Counted from the first letter of the stretch, positions 10,401 through 20,922 are shown. The stretch: DNA of 64,000 bases from Nematopogon swammerdamellus (GCA_946902875.1 OX336343.1:22615596-22679595); one strand, 5' to 3'. Notes: a model not told the origin generated them from the letters alone. A program made the numbers and translations.

Positions 10401-10515
10401 TTTTCCGTCTAGTTCAGTGAGTGTAGCCGGCGCGATAGAAGGGAAGCGCTGAAATGGCACCTAGTTCCTCGCCTATTTCACCAAGGTGTGATCGAATGAC
10501 ATCACGGAGGTATTT
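10400..10515 (+). repeat. SINE-S tail fragment
   Basis: Reads GTCTAGTTCAGTGAGTGTAG, then GGGAAGCGCTGAAATGGCAC and a degraded GACATCACGG. Diverged, without A-tail. Confidence 0.6.
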
Positions 10516-10744
10516 AAGCGTATGGTATCTATCTTCAAACTAAATATCTACCAGCCGACGAATGTGGATGGAGTCATGTCTGCAGGTGAGTGAGTTGTCT
10601 AGCTTTACCAGGAAAGAGCTCAACTATTCGGCTCTCGGTATGCGGCGACGTCCGTTTCCGAGACGTTCTGCTTGTTTCCAAATAAAACAAATTCCACGCT
10701 ACCTCTTATAGACGCAACTTCTAGGAATTGATTCCGCAACGTCT

Positions 10745-10997
10745 GCCTAGCTACTGTTAGCGCGCACGTTCGTGGCCTCTGCGGACGGAGGCCGATAGAT
10801 CTTTAAACGATTATCTCTGTTTTGTGTTCGTACTTCAACCACGCAATAAAACCTTATTAGATAAATAATTTTATGCCATAAATAAAAAAGAGGTTTTGTA
10901 AATGTCGTTACTTTCAGAGTTTGATTCACAACACAATACATTCCATTCTCGCTTTCCTGCCGGAGGCCACGAACGTACGCGCTGACTGTAGCTAGGC
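10745..10997. mobile_element. Small TIR element (MITE-like)
   Basis: Imperfect terminal inverted repeats of about 36 bp: GCCTAGCTACTGTTAGCGCG on the left, and its near complement ending GCTGACTGTAGCTAGGC on the right. They enclose 180 bp of AT-rich DNA without coding capacity. No target duplication is clear. Confidence 0.6.
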
Positions 10998-11162
10998 GTA
11001 GCTAGTGTATTCTCATCTCATACCTCGGAATGTGTGTAGGTAAAGTTGGAAAGACATACAGTCTGTTCTGTATATTCCTGAATCACCGGAATGTCTGCTT
11101 GAAGATTGTAATAGTGTACATTAATCTTTGCGTGTGCGTGCATTGACAGTTGGAGCAATCTG

Positions 11163-11447
11163 TGGTTGGAGGCTGACCATGGTTCGGATTCCACGTAAAA
11201 CTGTAGGTCCCTTCCCTTCTTACCTTACTAGGTGGTAGGGTTCAACCCGCCCGGGTTGGTACCACCGCACTGAATGAAACGTCGGTCGAAACGGCTATAT
11301 AAATAGTTTGTGTTTTCCGTCCAGTTCAGTGTAACCGGCACGACCGAAGGGAAGCACTGACATGGCACCTAGTTCACCCGGTGTTATGGACTGACATCAC
11401 GGATGTTGTAGGTGATGTAAGCAACCGCGTCAGATTACATAAAAAAA
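11163..11447 (+). repeat. SINE-S, lacking the 5S part of the head
   Basis: Starts at GGAGGCTGACCATGGTTCGG, just after the 5S-like segment, and is complete to the A-run. This start point, immediately before the box-B-like sequence, is also seen at 12655. Confidence 0.85.
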
Positions 11448-11469
11448 TGCCTCTAGGCATTTTCTATCA

Positions 11470-11643
11470 GTTCTGGATGTAGATGGCCGCATAGCAACCT
11501 CGGTATTCTCCTTAGTCCATTATTAGCCAGTAATCCAGGGAAGACTTCGGTATGGCACCTACCTTCTTATCTTCACCTACCTTGAGCATGTGCTTTGACC
11601 CCTTCGACTCAACAATACATTCCAGATTTCATTAAAAAAAAAA
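11470..11643 (+). repeat. SINE-T, 3' fragment
   Basis: Begins with CTGGATGTAGATGGCCG and ends with TGTGCTTTGACCCCTTCGAC, CCAGATTTCATT and an A-run. It matches the 3' half of the full SINE-T at 46187-46598. It abuts the A-tail of the preceding SINE-S. Confidence 0.7.
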
Positions 11644-11689
11644 TTCAGAGCGTTAATCTGTATCGTAATATCATATGTGTATGTAATGT

Positions 11690-11975
11690 ATATAATAACT
11701 TTTATTTCAAGCTTTTTTTTTAAACCGCACGCAAATGGGTCCACTATATTTAAAATAATTAAATTTTTGATTACTTAATTACTCGATTACAAACATAGCT
11801 AAGAACCATCCCGATTAAACCAGCTTTCTAATAAAAAAACCGTATCCAAATCGGTCCATCCGTTTGAGAGCTACGATGCCACAGACAGACACACACACAC
11901 ACACACATACAGACATACACACATAAACAAACACACGTTAATCTTATAATAACCCTCTTTTTGAGTCGGGGGTTA
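11690..11975 (-). repeat. W repeat
   Basis: Contains GCAAATGGGTCCACTATATT, CATAGCTAAGAACCATCCCG, CCAGCTTTCTAATAAAAAA, ATCCGTTTGAGAGCTACGAT, a CA microsatellite at 11886-11912 and a terminal GTCGGGGGTTAA. The same order occurs at 44.75-45.03 kb and, reversed, at 47.31-47.47 kb. Confidence 0.65.
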
Positions 11976-11977
11976 AA

Positions 11978-12247
11978 AAAACCGGCCAAGTGCGAATCGA
12001 ACCCGCGCACCTAGGTTTCCGCACCACAAAAAAAACTTTGAAAAAAAAACACGTTTTTTGTATGGGGACCCCCTTAATTGTTGACTTTTTCTATATTTTA
12101 TTATGTGTTGTTATATCCACCATTAACACATATTCTGTGAAAATATTACGGTTCCAAAGATACAGCAGGAGGACAGACAGACAGACAGACGACGTAGGCT
12201 TGCTTAGTAATTCCATACGGCTTCCGTACGGGATACGGAAACCTAAA
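11978..12247 (+). repeat. U repeat
   Basis: Starts AACCGGCCAAGTGCGAATCG and ends ACGGGATACGGAAACCTAAA, with the CACATATTCTGTGAAAA motif between. Its start directly abuts the end of W. Confidence 0.7.
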
Positions 12248-12589
12248 AGGACATAACCATGTAGGTACGTAACCCCCTCTCGTCCCTGTGTGAATGAAAC
12301 TTTGAATGAAATAAAATTCTTGGAACCTCCTCCTCACGATTTCCTTCCCCCTATGAAAATCATCATCACATGATTAATAGACGCTCCCCCGAAGAACTCC
12401 GCGGCTATATCTCCACTCGTGTATGGGGGTCGACGCTATTCTGTCCACCCGCTACAGTTTCTTAGAAGAACTGGCACGTCTCGGAGACTCACACAAAGCA
12501 GAGTTATTGCTTCTGGAATAATGCGTATGATGCAATGCAATACCTAGACCTAGGTCAGCGCTACTCAAACTGTTTGGATTAAACCAGCA
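12248..12589. other. Spacer with possible hAT end
   Basis: No gene is seen. CAGCGCTACTCAAACTGTTT at 12556-12575 resembles one hAT MITE terminus (compare the right end of the element at 57886-58208), but no partner end was found. Confidence 0.3.
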
Positions 12590-12633
12590 TTAGAATTATT
12601 TTAGACTTTCGCTAAAGTCTAAACTAATTCTAA
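12590..12633. repeat. Palindromic hairpin
   Basis: TTAGAATTATTTTAGACTTT pairs with AAAGTCTAAACTAATTCTAA across a 4-base loop. It may be a decayed foldback element. Confidence 0.75.
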
Positions 12634-12654
12634 TACCGTTGACACTAAGATCGT

Positions 12655-12947
12655 TGTTGGAGGCTGACCGTGGTTCGGATTCCACTTAAAACTGTAGGTC
12701 CCTTCCCTTCCCACCTTACTAGGTGGTGGAATTTATCCCCAAGGGGTTGATACCACGCACGCACTGAATGATAGGTCGGTTGAAACGGCTATGTAAATAA
12801 TTCGTGTTTTCCGTCCAGTTCAGTGTAGCCGAAATGAAATCAAGGGAAGCACTGACATGTCACCTAGTTCACCCGGTGTTATGGGCTGACATCACTGATG
12901 TTGTAGGTGATGTAGCCAACCAACCGTGTCAGTTTCCATAAAAAAAA
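12655..12947 (+). repeat. SINE-S without the 5S segment
   Basis: Starts GTTGGAGGCTGACCGTGGTT and is complete to the A-run, with moderate divergence in the central domain (GATAGGTCGGTTGAAACGG). Confidence 0.85.
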
Positions 12948-13097
12948 CTGTTATTAAACCAACGACATTCTACTTTCTTTAATTAGTTGTATTAAACTTT
13001 TCAATTCGTTGTATTAAACAAAAACATAAGAAACGTCGGCTTTTAGAGAAGGACAACCAATGTGGAAGTAATAAGAGTGTATAAGCATTAATAAATT

Positions 13098-13622
13098 ACA
13101 TTATTTTTAAACACAACACGGTTCTTCACGAGCTATGTGGCACGACGTTTCGGGCCAAGCGTATGGCCCATCATCATGAACACTCTGCCTGGTGCGACGG
13201 TTGGCAGAGAACTGTCAGATCTCCGTCCATCGTTAACGAAGATTGTAGATGTGGCCAGTGCGGGTAGTTTCCGTAGACGAGGGTTCAGGTGCGTTCCGGA
13301 TCTCGGCGGAGAGGCAGAAGGCGCTGACGGTGTCCACTTCCGGCTGGTCGTGTCCGTCGTGTCTTCTTCTCTTGAGCGGCGCTATGACTGGGTTCCACAT
13401 CGGCGACAACTTGAAGGCGTCCTCACGGTTGAAGTTGTCAAGTGCTTCTTGATTTCGATGGACTCTCGGACGAGACGTGAGACGTGTCGTGTTTCAGTCG
13501 CAAGAATTTTGTTTGACCTGATCGAACTTAATCCAGTGGTTCGTTCCGAAGTCCATGTGATGACGTCGAGCCACATAGCTCGTGAAGAACCGTGAGTAAA
13601 GCTGTTGTGTTAAAAAATAATG
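13098..13622 (-). mobile_element. Inverted-repeat-flanked fragment, possible Penelope-like element
   Basis: A perfect 25-bp inverted repeat (13117-13141 and 13570-13594; CACGGTTCTTCACGAGCTAT...) extends imperfectly outward through TTGTGTTTAAAAATAATGT for about 50 bp per arm. Minus-strand translation of the interior gives LATETRHVSRLVRESIEIKK and then, in other frames, NREDAFKLSP-like sequence. That RESIEIxKH...NREDG pattern is what I know from the C-terminal, GIY-YIG-associated region of Penelope-like and related retroelements. Frames shift repeatedly, so no working protein is encoded. The family assignment is tentative. Confidence 0.5.
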
Positions 13623-13679
13623 TCTAACAATCACGGTAATTTAAAAACCCATAATAATAAATTAGTTTATTAGCTACCT

Positions 13680-13912
13680 ATATTGGGGATAAGGACAAGA
13701 TGTCGTGCTAAAGGGCGACAGGTTGGCCACCTCTCACCTTGGTCCTTCCACCGAGTCATGCAGCAGATGGGTCTTCATGCCTTACTTGCTGCTTAATATG
13801 CTAATATGTTAATACTATGCTAAACGTGGTGGTCGGTGTTGTGCTGTAATTTACCAAAGTTCTTGCAGCACAAAACCGATTACAGTGCTTACCCATATCT
13901 TAAGCATACCTG
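13680..13912 (+). repeat. K repeat
   Basis: K contains GATAAGGACAAGATG(C/T)CGTGC, CACCTCTCACCTTGG, CCGAGTCATGCAGCAG, GTGGTGGTCGGTGTTGTGCT and TTGCAGCACAACACCGA in this order. The 5' segment (TGCATCTCTCCCCGTGCATG) is missing here. Other copies lie at 37.8, 40.95, 41.65, 43.4, 44.35, 49.3 and 49.8 kb. Confidence 0.65.
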
Positions 13913-13943
13913 AGCGCAGTTAAAACTTTAAGTGTGTGCCCGT

Positions 13944-13996
13944 TAGACCGTTGGAGAGTGACCGTGGTTCGGATTTCAAGTAAAACTGTAGGTTAA
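13944..13996 (+). repeat. SINE-S scrap
   Basis: GACCGTTGGAGAGTGACCGT followed by GGTTCGGATTTC and AAAACTGTAGG matches only the region between the head and the centre of SINE-S. Confidence 0.6.
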
Positions 13997-14049
13997 CACA
14001 TCCATCCATCCATAATAGAATCCTTAATAAAAAAAAATAAGATAGTGAC

Positions 14050-14310
14050 ACACACATAGAAAAAGGAGTTGAAATGGAGCCGTTTGTACCAGTACCTTAG
14101 TTTCGTATGTTTAAAGGTTAAAAGCGAGTGTCGCATCACATAGAAAACGGAGTTAAAATGGAACCGTTTGTACTAGTACCTTAGTTTCGTATGTTTAAAG
14201 GTTGAAGGCGAGTGTCGCATCACATAGAAATCGCAGTTAAAATGGAACCGTTTGTACTAGTACCTTAGTTTCGTATGTTTAAAGGTTGAAGGCGAGTGTC
14301 GCGTCACTTC
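14050..14310 (+). repeat. Tandem repeat, three 84-bp units
   Basis: Three successive units carry CCGTTTGTAC at 84-bp spacing (about 14081, 14165, 14249), each with TACCTTAGTTTCGTATGTTT and GCGAGTGTCGC. Units two and three are more alike than unit one. Confidence 0.9.
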
Positions 14311-14590
14311 CTTCATCTCCCAGAGAATTTACCCCCAAAGCGACAATAGTCTCCAGTTTGGGAAGCAGTGATCTACGAGGTTCTAGGAAGGCGACGACGA
14401 CGACGACGCTTGGCAGCGACTGCGACTGCGCATTGCGCGGGAGTACGCGGGCCTTTACCTACTCTGACTCATTAATTGTGTGACGGAGCCCTATTGTGAA
14501 AACTACCTACCTTCAGTACAGTCTGACTATCAACTTGCAGCAATTCTTTTTAGGGTTTCGTACTGGACCCTATTTATTACAAAATTATAT

Positions 14591-15092
14591 AAGGTCTTTC
14601 AAAATTAGTTAATAGTACGCTAAGGGGGAGGGGGGGTTCTGTATCGGAAATATGTAGATCACTTTTGAAAAACAAAGAATTCTTTTTCCAAATTTTTTTT
14701 TTTTTTGTAAAATCGAAAAAAAAAAATTTCTTAATCGTTTCAGTTTCATGCCAGGAACAAAAAATCTTCCAACACGTAGATCTCTTTCTTTCAGAAATTG
14801 GGAAAAACCACAATTTTAGTTTTATTAGTATGGAATAGAAAGAATTAGATTTTTTTTACTAACTTACAAATGTTACATTATAATGGTAATGAAGACTTCT
14901 TTGTTACTTTTATGAAACTGAATCGATTAGGCTATAAAAATCAACCACCTATTTTTTTATTTAAATACATAAAACCATATTTTAATATGCATTCGCATTT
15001 TAATATGATGGGAGCCAAAGGGTTAAGTACATAAAAAAAACCAAGGTCCAAAAAAATACTTAGCGTGCTATTAACTAATTTTGAAAGACCTT
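14591..15092. mobile_element. TIR element of about 500 bp
   Basis: Terminal inverted repeats of about 34 bp begin AAGGTCTTTCAAAATTAGTT and differ at one obvious base. The interior is A/T-homopolymer-rich, with no transposase frame, so this is a non-autonomous DNA transposon. The superfamily cannot be told because the target duplication is unclear. Confidence 0.75.
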
Positions 15093-15249
15093 GAGGTACC
15101 CTGCTTCACCGAGCTCTTCTCCTTGCCCTGCTTGCTCGATCAGCGATTTTAGCAAAAACGGCGATATCCGCAGTTCTGTCTCACTAGCTAGACGCATTGA
15201 CAAGTCCTTTGGAACGAGTGAGACGGATCATGAGAAATTGTTAGAAGCG

Positions 15250-15375
15250 ATTTTTTTTATGTAATCCCGTATGGTGGCTGAGTCGGAGGGGCCAAAGCAC
15301 AGAAGTAATAATATAGGGATACCGCCAAATCACATGCTCCGACCAGCCAATATCAACTCCCAGAAGGTAGGTGCC
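15250..15375 (-). repeat. SINE-T tail fragment
   Basis: Minus-strand copy of the SINE-T end: poly-T, ATGTAATCCCGTATGGTGGC, GAGTCGGAGGGGCCAAAGCA and CCGACCAGCCAATATCA. A small hairpin (AAGAACGTT/AACGTTCTT) and a repeated GGTAGGTGCC lie at its left-hand end near 15366-15415. Confidence 0.7.
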
Positions 15376-15477
15376 AAGAACGTTACAAGAGGTTCTAACG
15401 TTCTTGGTAGGTGCCATTAATTGCTAGAATAGTCCTGCTGGAATCAGAAATAAACTCGTCATGTCAGTCAGGCAGGT

Positions 15478-15625
15478 CAACTATATTTCCCCCCAAGTAC
15501 AGTCTCGGGTCCTTCAAGAGGGGCGTAAATAGGCACCTGTCGGTCCGGCATGGCATTCGCAACCCCCGTACAGGACCGAATATCCATGGGCGTCACTAGA
15601 CACCTCACGGGTGGCTAGACAAAAG
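15478..15625 (+). pseudogene. LINE-A 3' end
   Basis: Contains CCCCCCAAGTACAGTCTCGG, GGCACCTGTCGGTCCGGCAT, GAATATCCATGGGCGTCAC and GGGTGGCTAGAC, the 3' end of LINE-A seen also at 32.1, 36.8 and, inverted, at 51.3 and 53.1 kb. No usable reading frame remains. Confidence 0.7.
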
Positions 15626-16349
15626 GTACCTTGTCGGTCAGTCAGTCAGTGAGCGTGTATCATGGAACCCTCCTCGGTGCGGGAGTCCGACTCGCAACGC
15701 ATACAGGCTGTTTCAGGATGGGCTTGTGAAACTTCAGGAATAGAAAGTACTCATTATTAGAAGAAAATAATCCTTATCACTCCAATCGAAATTCCGTATA
15801 TTTTTTTTCGTACAAAAATTTAAAATTGTAATAAAAACTCGATGTACAGTGAGATTTCGTCTTCAAATATGGACCCCTTTCGAACTATGAAGTTACGAAA
15901 CCCTATCCTGAAACATCCTGTAGATAGATTCGATAGAAAATTTTGATTCCGAGGAACTAATGCCGAGCGGTTTCTCTTTCTCTGTACTTCTCACTCTCGC
16001 AAAAGTGTTTGAAGTGACTGTGAGTGAACTGAGGTTATGATAGTTATGAATATACATAGAGGGGTCCCGATTCAAGTTTCATGCCTTATGGCGACACTAA
16101 AGCGGAACCATGTCAGAAAAAAAGAAACACTTTATTTGCTCAATGTACCTACCGAGTATTTGTAATCAGTCCACATAAAATCGAATGTTGTGTTTTAGTG
16201 AAATGAGTCACGTTCTGGAAAAGCAACGCGATAACGTTTACAGAGAACAGAGTCATTGTGTGACAGACAGCTGCATTCTTTGTTCATATAAAAAAAATAG
16301 GGCTTTTCCTATGAGTATTTGCTTAGAATTATTATCACTGTCACTATTT
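15626..16349. other. Spacer, nothing clear
   Basis: Mixed sequence with a few repeat-like words (GGTGCGGGAGTCCGACTCGC near 15675 is a U-like scrap). No gene is supported. Confidence 0.4.
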
Positions 16350-16395
16350 TTAGGTTTCCGTATCCCGTACTGAAGCCTATTACTAAGCCTCCGCT

Positions 16396-16426
<31 letters not shown>

Positions 16427-16807
16427 CGAGGGCTCAGATTCACAGGGCTCAATTTTCACAGAATATGTGTTACTATGGCTTCCGCCATAGTAACACATAT
16501 ATTCTGTGAAAATTTCAACGGGGTACCTATTACGGTTCAAGAGATATAGCCCTCGGACAGACAGACAGACGGACGGACGGACGGACGGACAGACAGACGG
16601 CAACAAATAATAAAAAAAAGGAAATGTTCAAAATTAAGGGGGGTTCCCATACAAAAAACGTGCGAAAAATCGATTAGTCACGCTACTGAATAATAGATGG
16701 CGCCACAGGTTTTCATACATTGCATTGTTGAAAGACAAAAGATAGGCGGATATTATTGATAGCGGATAGATACGGAAACCTCCGTGCGCGAGTAAAACTC
16801 GCACTTG
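16350..16807 (-). repeat. U repeat with internal hairpin
   Basis: Both U ends are present in minus orientation. In the middle (16451-16515) TTTTCACAGAATATGTGTTA is followed, across a short loop, by its complement. Microsatellites of GTCT and GGAC type flank the hairpin on both sides, so the interior looks like an inverted duplication of the U centre. Confidence 0.75.
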
Positions 16808-16889
16808 ACGATTTCTTTTTATTCCCGACGCAAACGGAGGGGTCTTATCAACAAATATCATCAATCATTCAATCAATACTATCATCATC

Positions 16890-17205
16890 AATACTAATAA
16901 TAAATCTGTAAGAGATGGTCATGGAGTAAGTTACTTTGTTTTATGAGATATTGCGTTTGTAGACTCTATGTATGATACTAAAACTAAATTGACGATTTTT
17001 AGAAATATTTTCTGTATGTATGTATGTATGTTCCTCCATAACTCTTAAACCGATCATCCGAATTCGATGAAACTTAGTACACACACAGGATAGGCTAAAT
17101 AAAATTTTGTTCCGGTTACGCTAAGATGTGGCTCTCATACAAACCTAATTGTTACGCGCGCCGAAATAAAGGTGCGGTAGCGGGACGCTAGCGAAAAATT
17201 AAGAA
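16890..17205 (-). repeat. P repeat
   Basis: Nearly complete except for the first about 40 bp of the sense strand. GGTCATGGAGTAAGTTAC, TGTATGTATGTATGTTCCTC and CGCGCGCCGAAATAAAGG appear in the expected order. Confidence 0.8.
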
Positions 17206-17218
17206 AACATGAAAGAAA

Positions 17219-17485
17219 AAAACCGGTCAAGTGCGAGTTGGACTCGCGCACCGAGGTTTCCGCACCACAAAAAAAAACATTATCTTTCATTGTAACTCCA
17301 CACGTATACTCGTCAACGCGCGCATTTCCACAGCATTAATCCTGCTTTCATGCTTCGTCTGCCATGCCCAACTATCACTCCCGTACATAAGTGTAGGGGC
17401 CAGCACTCCACCATGGACAGCCAAACGTGCCCTAGTTGACATCCTTTGGCTGCTCGGCTGTACGGGATACGGAAACCTAAAAATG
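17219..17485 (+). repeat. U repeat whose middle is RTE sequence
   Basis: The left 65 bp (AACCGGTCAAGTGCGAGTTG...) and the last about 35 bp (CGTACGGGATACGG-type end) are U. The interior that should hold the GACA microsatellite is replaced by RTE coding sequence (next entry). Confidence 0.65.
17290..17460 (-). pseudogene. RTE-clade LINE, C-terminal fragment inside U
   Basis: Minus-strand translation gives VHGGVLAPTLMYGSDSWAWQ then KHESRINAVEMRALTSIRV, the conserved block after the reverse transcriptase of lepidopteran RTE elements. It is about 57 codons without a stop, lying in the exact middle of a U repeat. Confidence 0.75.
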
Positions 17486-17571
17486 ACGACGTTGGCACTG
17501 CTAGCTTCGCTAGCTTGATGGAATGTTTTGTCTTTTCTATGTTCAGTGCAGTCAGGGACGTATATAAGGGA

Positions 17572-17587
17572 GGGGGGGGGGGGGGGG
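17572..17587 (+). repeat. G16 homopolymer
   Basis: Sixteen consecutive G, preceded by GGGA and followed 15 bases later by C8. Length may be unreliable in assembly; potential G-quadruplex. Confidence 0.8.
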
Positions 17588-17709
17588 TTTAGGGGGTCCG
17601 GACCCCCCCCTTCGACACGCAATTTACACTAGATATAATTAAATTTTCAAACTTCATCCTATACTATACAGAATGTTCGGCACATCGACCGACAAATTTT
17701 TTTTGTAGG

Positions 17710-18686
17710 TAAGTGGGGTCATTTGCAACGTTTTGACCCATGATACCTTTTGTCAGATGTCACGTGGTATCGAGATACGATTTTTTTTCTTTATTTTTGA
17801 AAATTACCAAAATCTCAGCTTTACCCTTGTAACTTTTTTTTATGATTGTATCAGACCGAAATAAACTTTATTGAATTTTACGATGTATCCTTGTTCTAGA
17901 AAAAAATATTATTTGATGAAGTTAATACCATGAAAAGGTTTTATGACCTCCCAAAGTCCCGAGAACGAATAAAAATGTGACAGAATCTTAATTTCTTTAT
18001 TCATTTAAAAAATAAACCGACAGCAATTGAGCGCTTCGCTAGTTTACGCCCTTTCCAACGGTATACCACATGTCATACAAATAATTCACTATGTGGTCAA
18101 AATTAGGCACAGAGACAGAACAGAATGACAACACGGGCACTCGCTGCCCGTATTGAGAGCTTTTTCGGGAGCATTTTCAAATTTAGAATATGTACCGGTC
18201 GCGCGGGCACTCTTGACTCTTGCAAATTATCCCTAATTTTGTCGTTCTGTTCTGTCTCTGTGCCTAATTTTGACCACATAGTGAATTATTTGTATGACAT
18301 GTGGTATACCGTTGGAAAGGGCATAAACTAGCAAACTTTTTAAAAGAAAATGAAGCTATCAATTGCTGTCAGTTTTTTTTTAAATGAATTAAGAAATTAC
18401 GATTCTGTCATATTTTTACTCGTTCTCGGGACTTTGGGAGGCCATACATAAGACCTTTTTTCATGGTATTAACTTCATCAAATAATATTTTTTTCTAGAA
18501 CAAGGATACATCGTAAAATTCAATGAAGTATTTAGGTCTGATACAATCATATACAAAAAAGTTACAAGGGTTTAAAGCTGGGATTTTGGTAATTTTCAAA
18601 AATAAAGAAAAATAATCTTATCTTTATACCACGTGACATCTGAACAAAGGTATCATGGGCCAAAAAGTTGCAAATTACCCCACTTA
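17710..18686. mobile_element. Foldback element, about 430-bp arms
   Basis: The left arm starts TAAGTGGGGTCATTTGCAAC and the right arm is its near-complement, ending GCAAATTACCCCACTTA. The arms stay complementary through CTAGAACAAGGATACATCGT (right) and AATTAGGCACAGAGACAGAAC (left), leaving a loop of about 110 bp at 18130-18240. No protein is encoded. It directly abuts the LINE-A piece to the right, whose frame runs out of the arm. Probably a non-autonomous foldback DNA transposon. Confidence 0.85.
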
Positions 18687-18689
18687 AAA

Positions 18690-19735
18690 GTCTTAATTGA
18701 CGGTTGTTGCTCAGATGCCATGTTGGTTGATGCCGGCGTACCCCAGGGTTCCGTGCTGTCCCCGACCCTCTTTCTGCTACACATTAATGATCTGCTCAAA
18801 TCGGGAGAAATTAATTGTTATGCAGACGACAGCACTGCAACCGCAAGCCTGGCCGAGGTGGAGGAAAACAGGCTACATCTTGAGCTTGAGCTCGAGGAGA
18901 CCCTAAATAAGTTCTCCACTTGGGGTCTCCAAAACCTCGTCGAATTTAACGCGAGTAAAACTCAGGCTTGTGTATTCAGCGCGAAGCGGACACCGTTCAC
19001 TGCAGCCACCTTTCAAGGAACTACTCTCAAGGTCGAGGAGCAGATTGCGATTCTCGGGGTCGAACTAACTCGCGACCTGAATTTTGGACGCCACATCGAG
19101 GAGAAAGCTAAGGTAGCCTCAAGGAAGCTGGGTGTCCTCAAGAAGGTGCGTCAGTACTTTACGCTGAGGCAAAAACTGCTACTTTATAAAGCGCAGTTTC
19201 GCTCATGCGTGGAGTACTTTGTCGCATCTGTGGGACGGATCCGCAAAATACCTGCTCGGCTCCTTAGACTCGATTCAGCGTCGCGCTGTACGCCTCGTTA
19301 ACGACCCCGAGGTATCTCGGAACTTAGAGACCTTACAACTCCGCAGGGACGTTGGATCTTTGTGTGTGTTCTATCGCCTCTACCACGGAGAGTGTTCCAA
19401 GGAGCTGCACGATGCGATCCTTCCGTACCCATTCTACCATCGTTCCACGCGCAACAGGTTGGGAATGCATCCACACACTGTCGATATACCCCCACTTAGG
19501 ACAAATCGACCCTGTAAATCCTTTATTTACAGGGTTGCCAACACGTGGAATCCACTCCCACTTTCCTCTAATGTACAGTCTGGGATCCTTGAAACATAAT
19601 GTGAAGGTGCACCTAGCCGTCCGACATGGTATTCGCAGCCCTCGTAAATATTCGAATGCCCGTGGGCGCCGTCGGACTACACCTCTGCGTTAGTCTGGCG
19701 CGCGCCATATGTCGAGCTTCCCATAAAAAAAAAAC
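18690..19735 (+). pseudogene. LINE-A reverse transcriptase and 3' end
   Basis: The longest LINE-A piece in the window. It begins at DGCCSDAMLVDAGVPQGSVL (motif B region), retains CYADDST with an intact YADD at 18819-18830, then NLVEFNASKTQACVF and RKLGVLKKVRQYFTLRQK. A frameshift near 19220-19300 moves to a frame with LDSIQRRAVRLVNDP and FYRLYHGECSKELHD, and a second near 19500 moves to the C-terminus. It ends at a GTCGAGCTTCCCAT and A-run. The endonuclease and RT fingers are missing, because the foldback element or 5' truncation removes them. It is non-functional. Confidence 0.85.
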
Positions 19736-20533
19736 TTTCCAAAAAAAATTGTGTATACAATACAACTGTATACAATTTTTTTTGTCGAATTCAACCTGCC
19801 TGCCACACAATTATAGAACTTTCAGTATCGGTATCCCTCTAGGCCGAAATACAGAACGACTCAACAGGAACACTAGAATCTTATTGAGTTGAGCCGATCC
19901 CTATTTCGTCAGAACACCCCCCATGTGGAAGCTATAAATACGTCCCTGAGTGCAGTAGTGGAGAAACATAATTAAACTAGAAAAATGCTTTCCCAATTTA
20001 CACACAGTTTTCACCAATAAAATCTGACATAAATAGGAACGGTTATAGGCTATGTATCATCACAATATTTCTCAAAGGGGCTAAGCAGTAAATAAAAACG
20101 TTGAGCGACCACATGCTCTTCTATGTTCTAACCAAGTTGACCTAAATTCCAGTGTTGTTACAAAAGTACAAAGCATCGTCCTAATTGGACTATCGATAGA
20201 CTTTTAGGAATAATGTTATCGCTAAGCTTTCGTTATTTAAGTGTACAATAATGTTTACAATATTATGCACTTATTTATAATAAATACTTTATTTCAAAGG
20301 GGCAACGCAGCCAGCGTATTGGGTACTACTGACTGACTGTGGCGGAGTCGGCTGAGTTGGACGATTTTTTTTACTAACGTCGTAATCATTTAGTTTTTAT
20401 TTATTTATTAGGTTAATTTTATTTAATTAGTCTTACTCTGCTGTATCAAGTTGTATTTTGTATTACTGTTATGTGTTTTTTTTCTTCATTCAATGCACTT
20501 TTGCTAAATATTAAATAAAATTAACAAGAACGA
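19736..20533. other. Spacer, nothing clear
   Basis: Contains a small A/T hairpin near 19745-19782 (GTGTATAC/GTATAC) and otherwise unrecognised AT-rich sequence. No gene is supported. Confidence 0.4.
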
Positions 20534-20922
20534 ACTAAAAAAAAAACGAACCCTAGAGTTGAAGGCGGTGCTAAAAAGGCTACACAAATCACAAAGGATA
20601 TTATCATCCACTCATGTTTTCTTTCATGCATCATTTTTGCTTGCTTTAGCACCGCCTTCAATTCTAGGGTTCGTTTTTTTTTTAGGTTTTTATTTCATAT
20701 ATTTTTGAAGGCGGTTTTCATATTTTTATTTTAAATAGTTTTTTAGTTTTACTTCTTTTAGGAAGTCGGTTTTATGTTTTTTTAAACTTTTTTTTTATTT
20801 CACAGTTTTTTTTAGTAATTTTTTGCAATTAATGTACTCGGCGGAATCGCTCGGCCTTCGGCCTCGCGATTCCGCCTCGCTTTCCAATCCGATCTTGACC
20901 CAATTAAAGTAGGACCACGTCA

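Noticed and set aside
13137..13595. 152-codon plus-strand frame
   Set aside because: Spans both inverted repeats and runs antisense to the Penelope-like words; no domain recognised.
14050..14310. Possible CRISPR-like array
   Set aside because: Three whole-unit direct repeats without spacers, in an insect-type sequence; an ordinary minisatellite.
16253..16606. Frame rich in SVCPSVRPSVCLSV
   Set aside because: Translation of GACG/GACA microsatellites in a U repeat; similar frames occur at every U copy.
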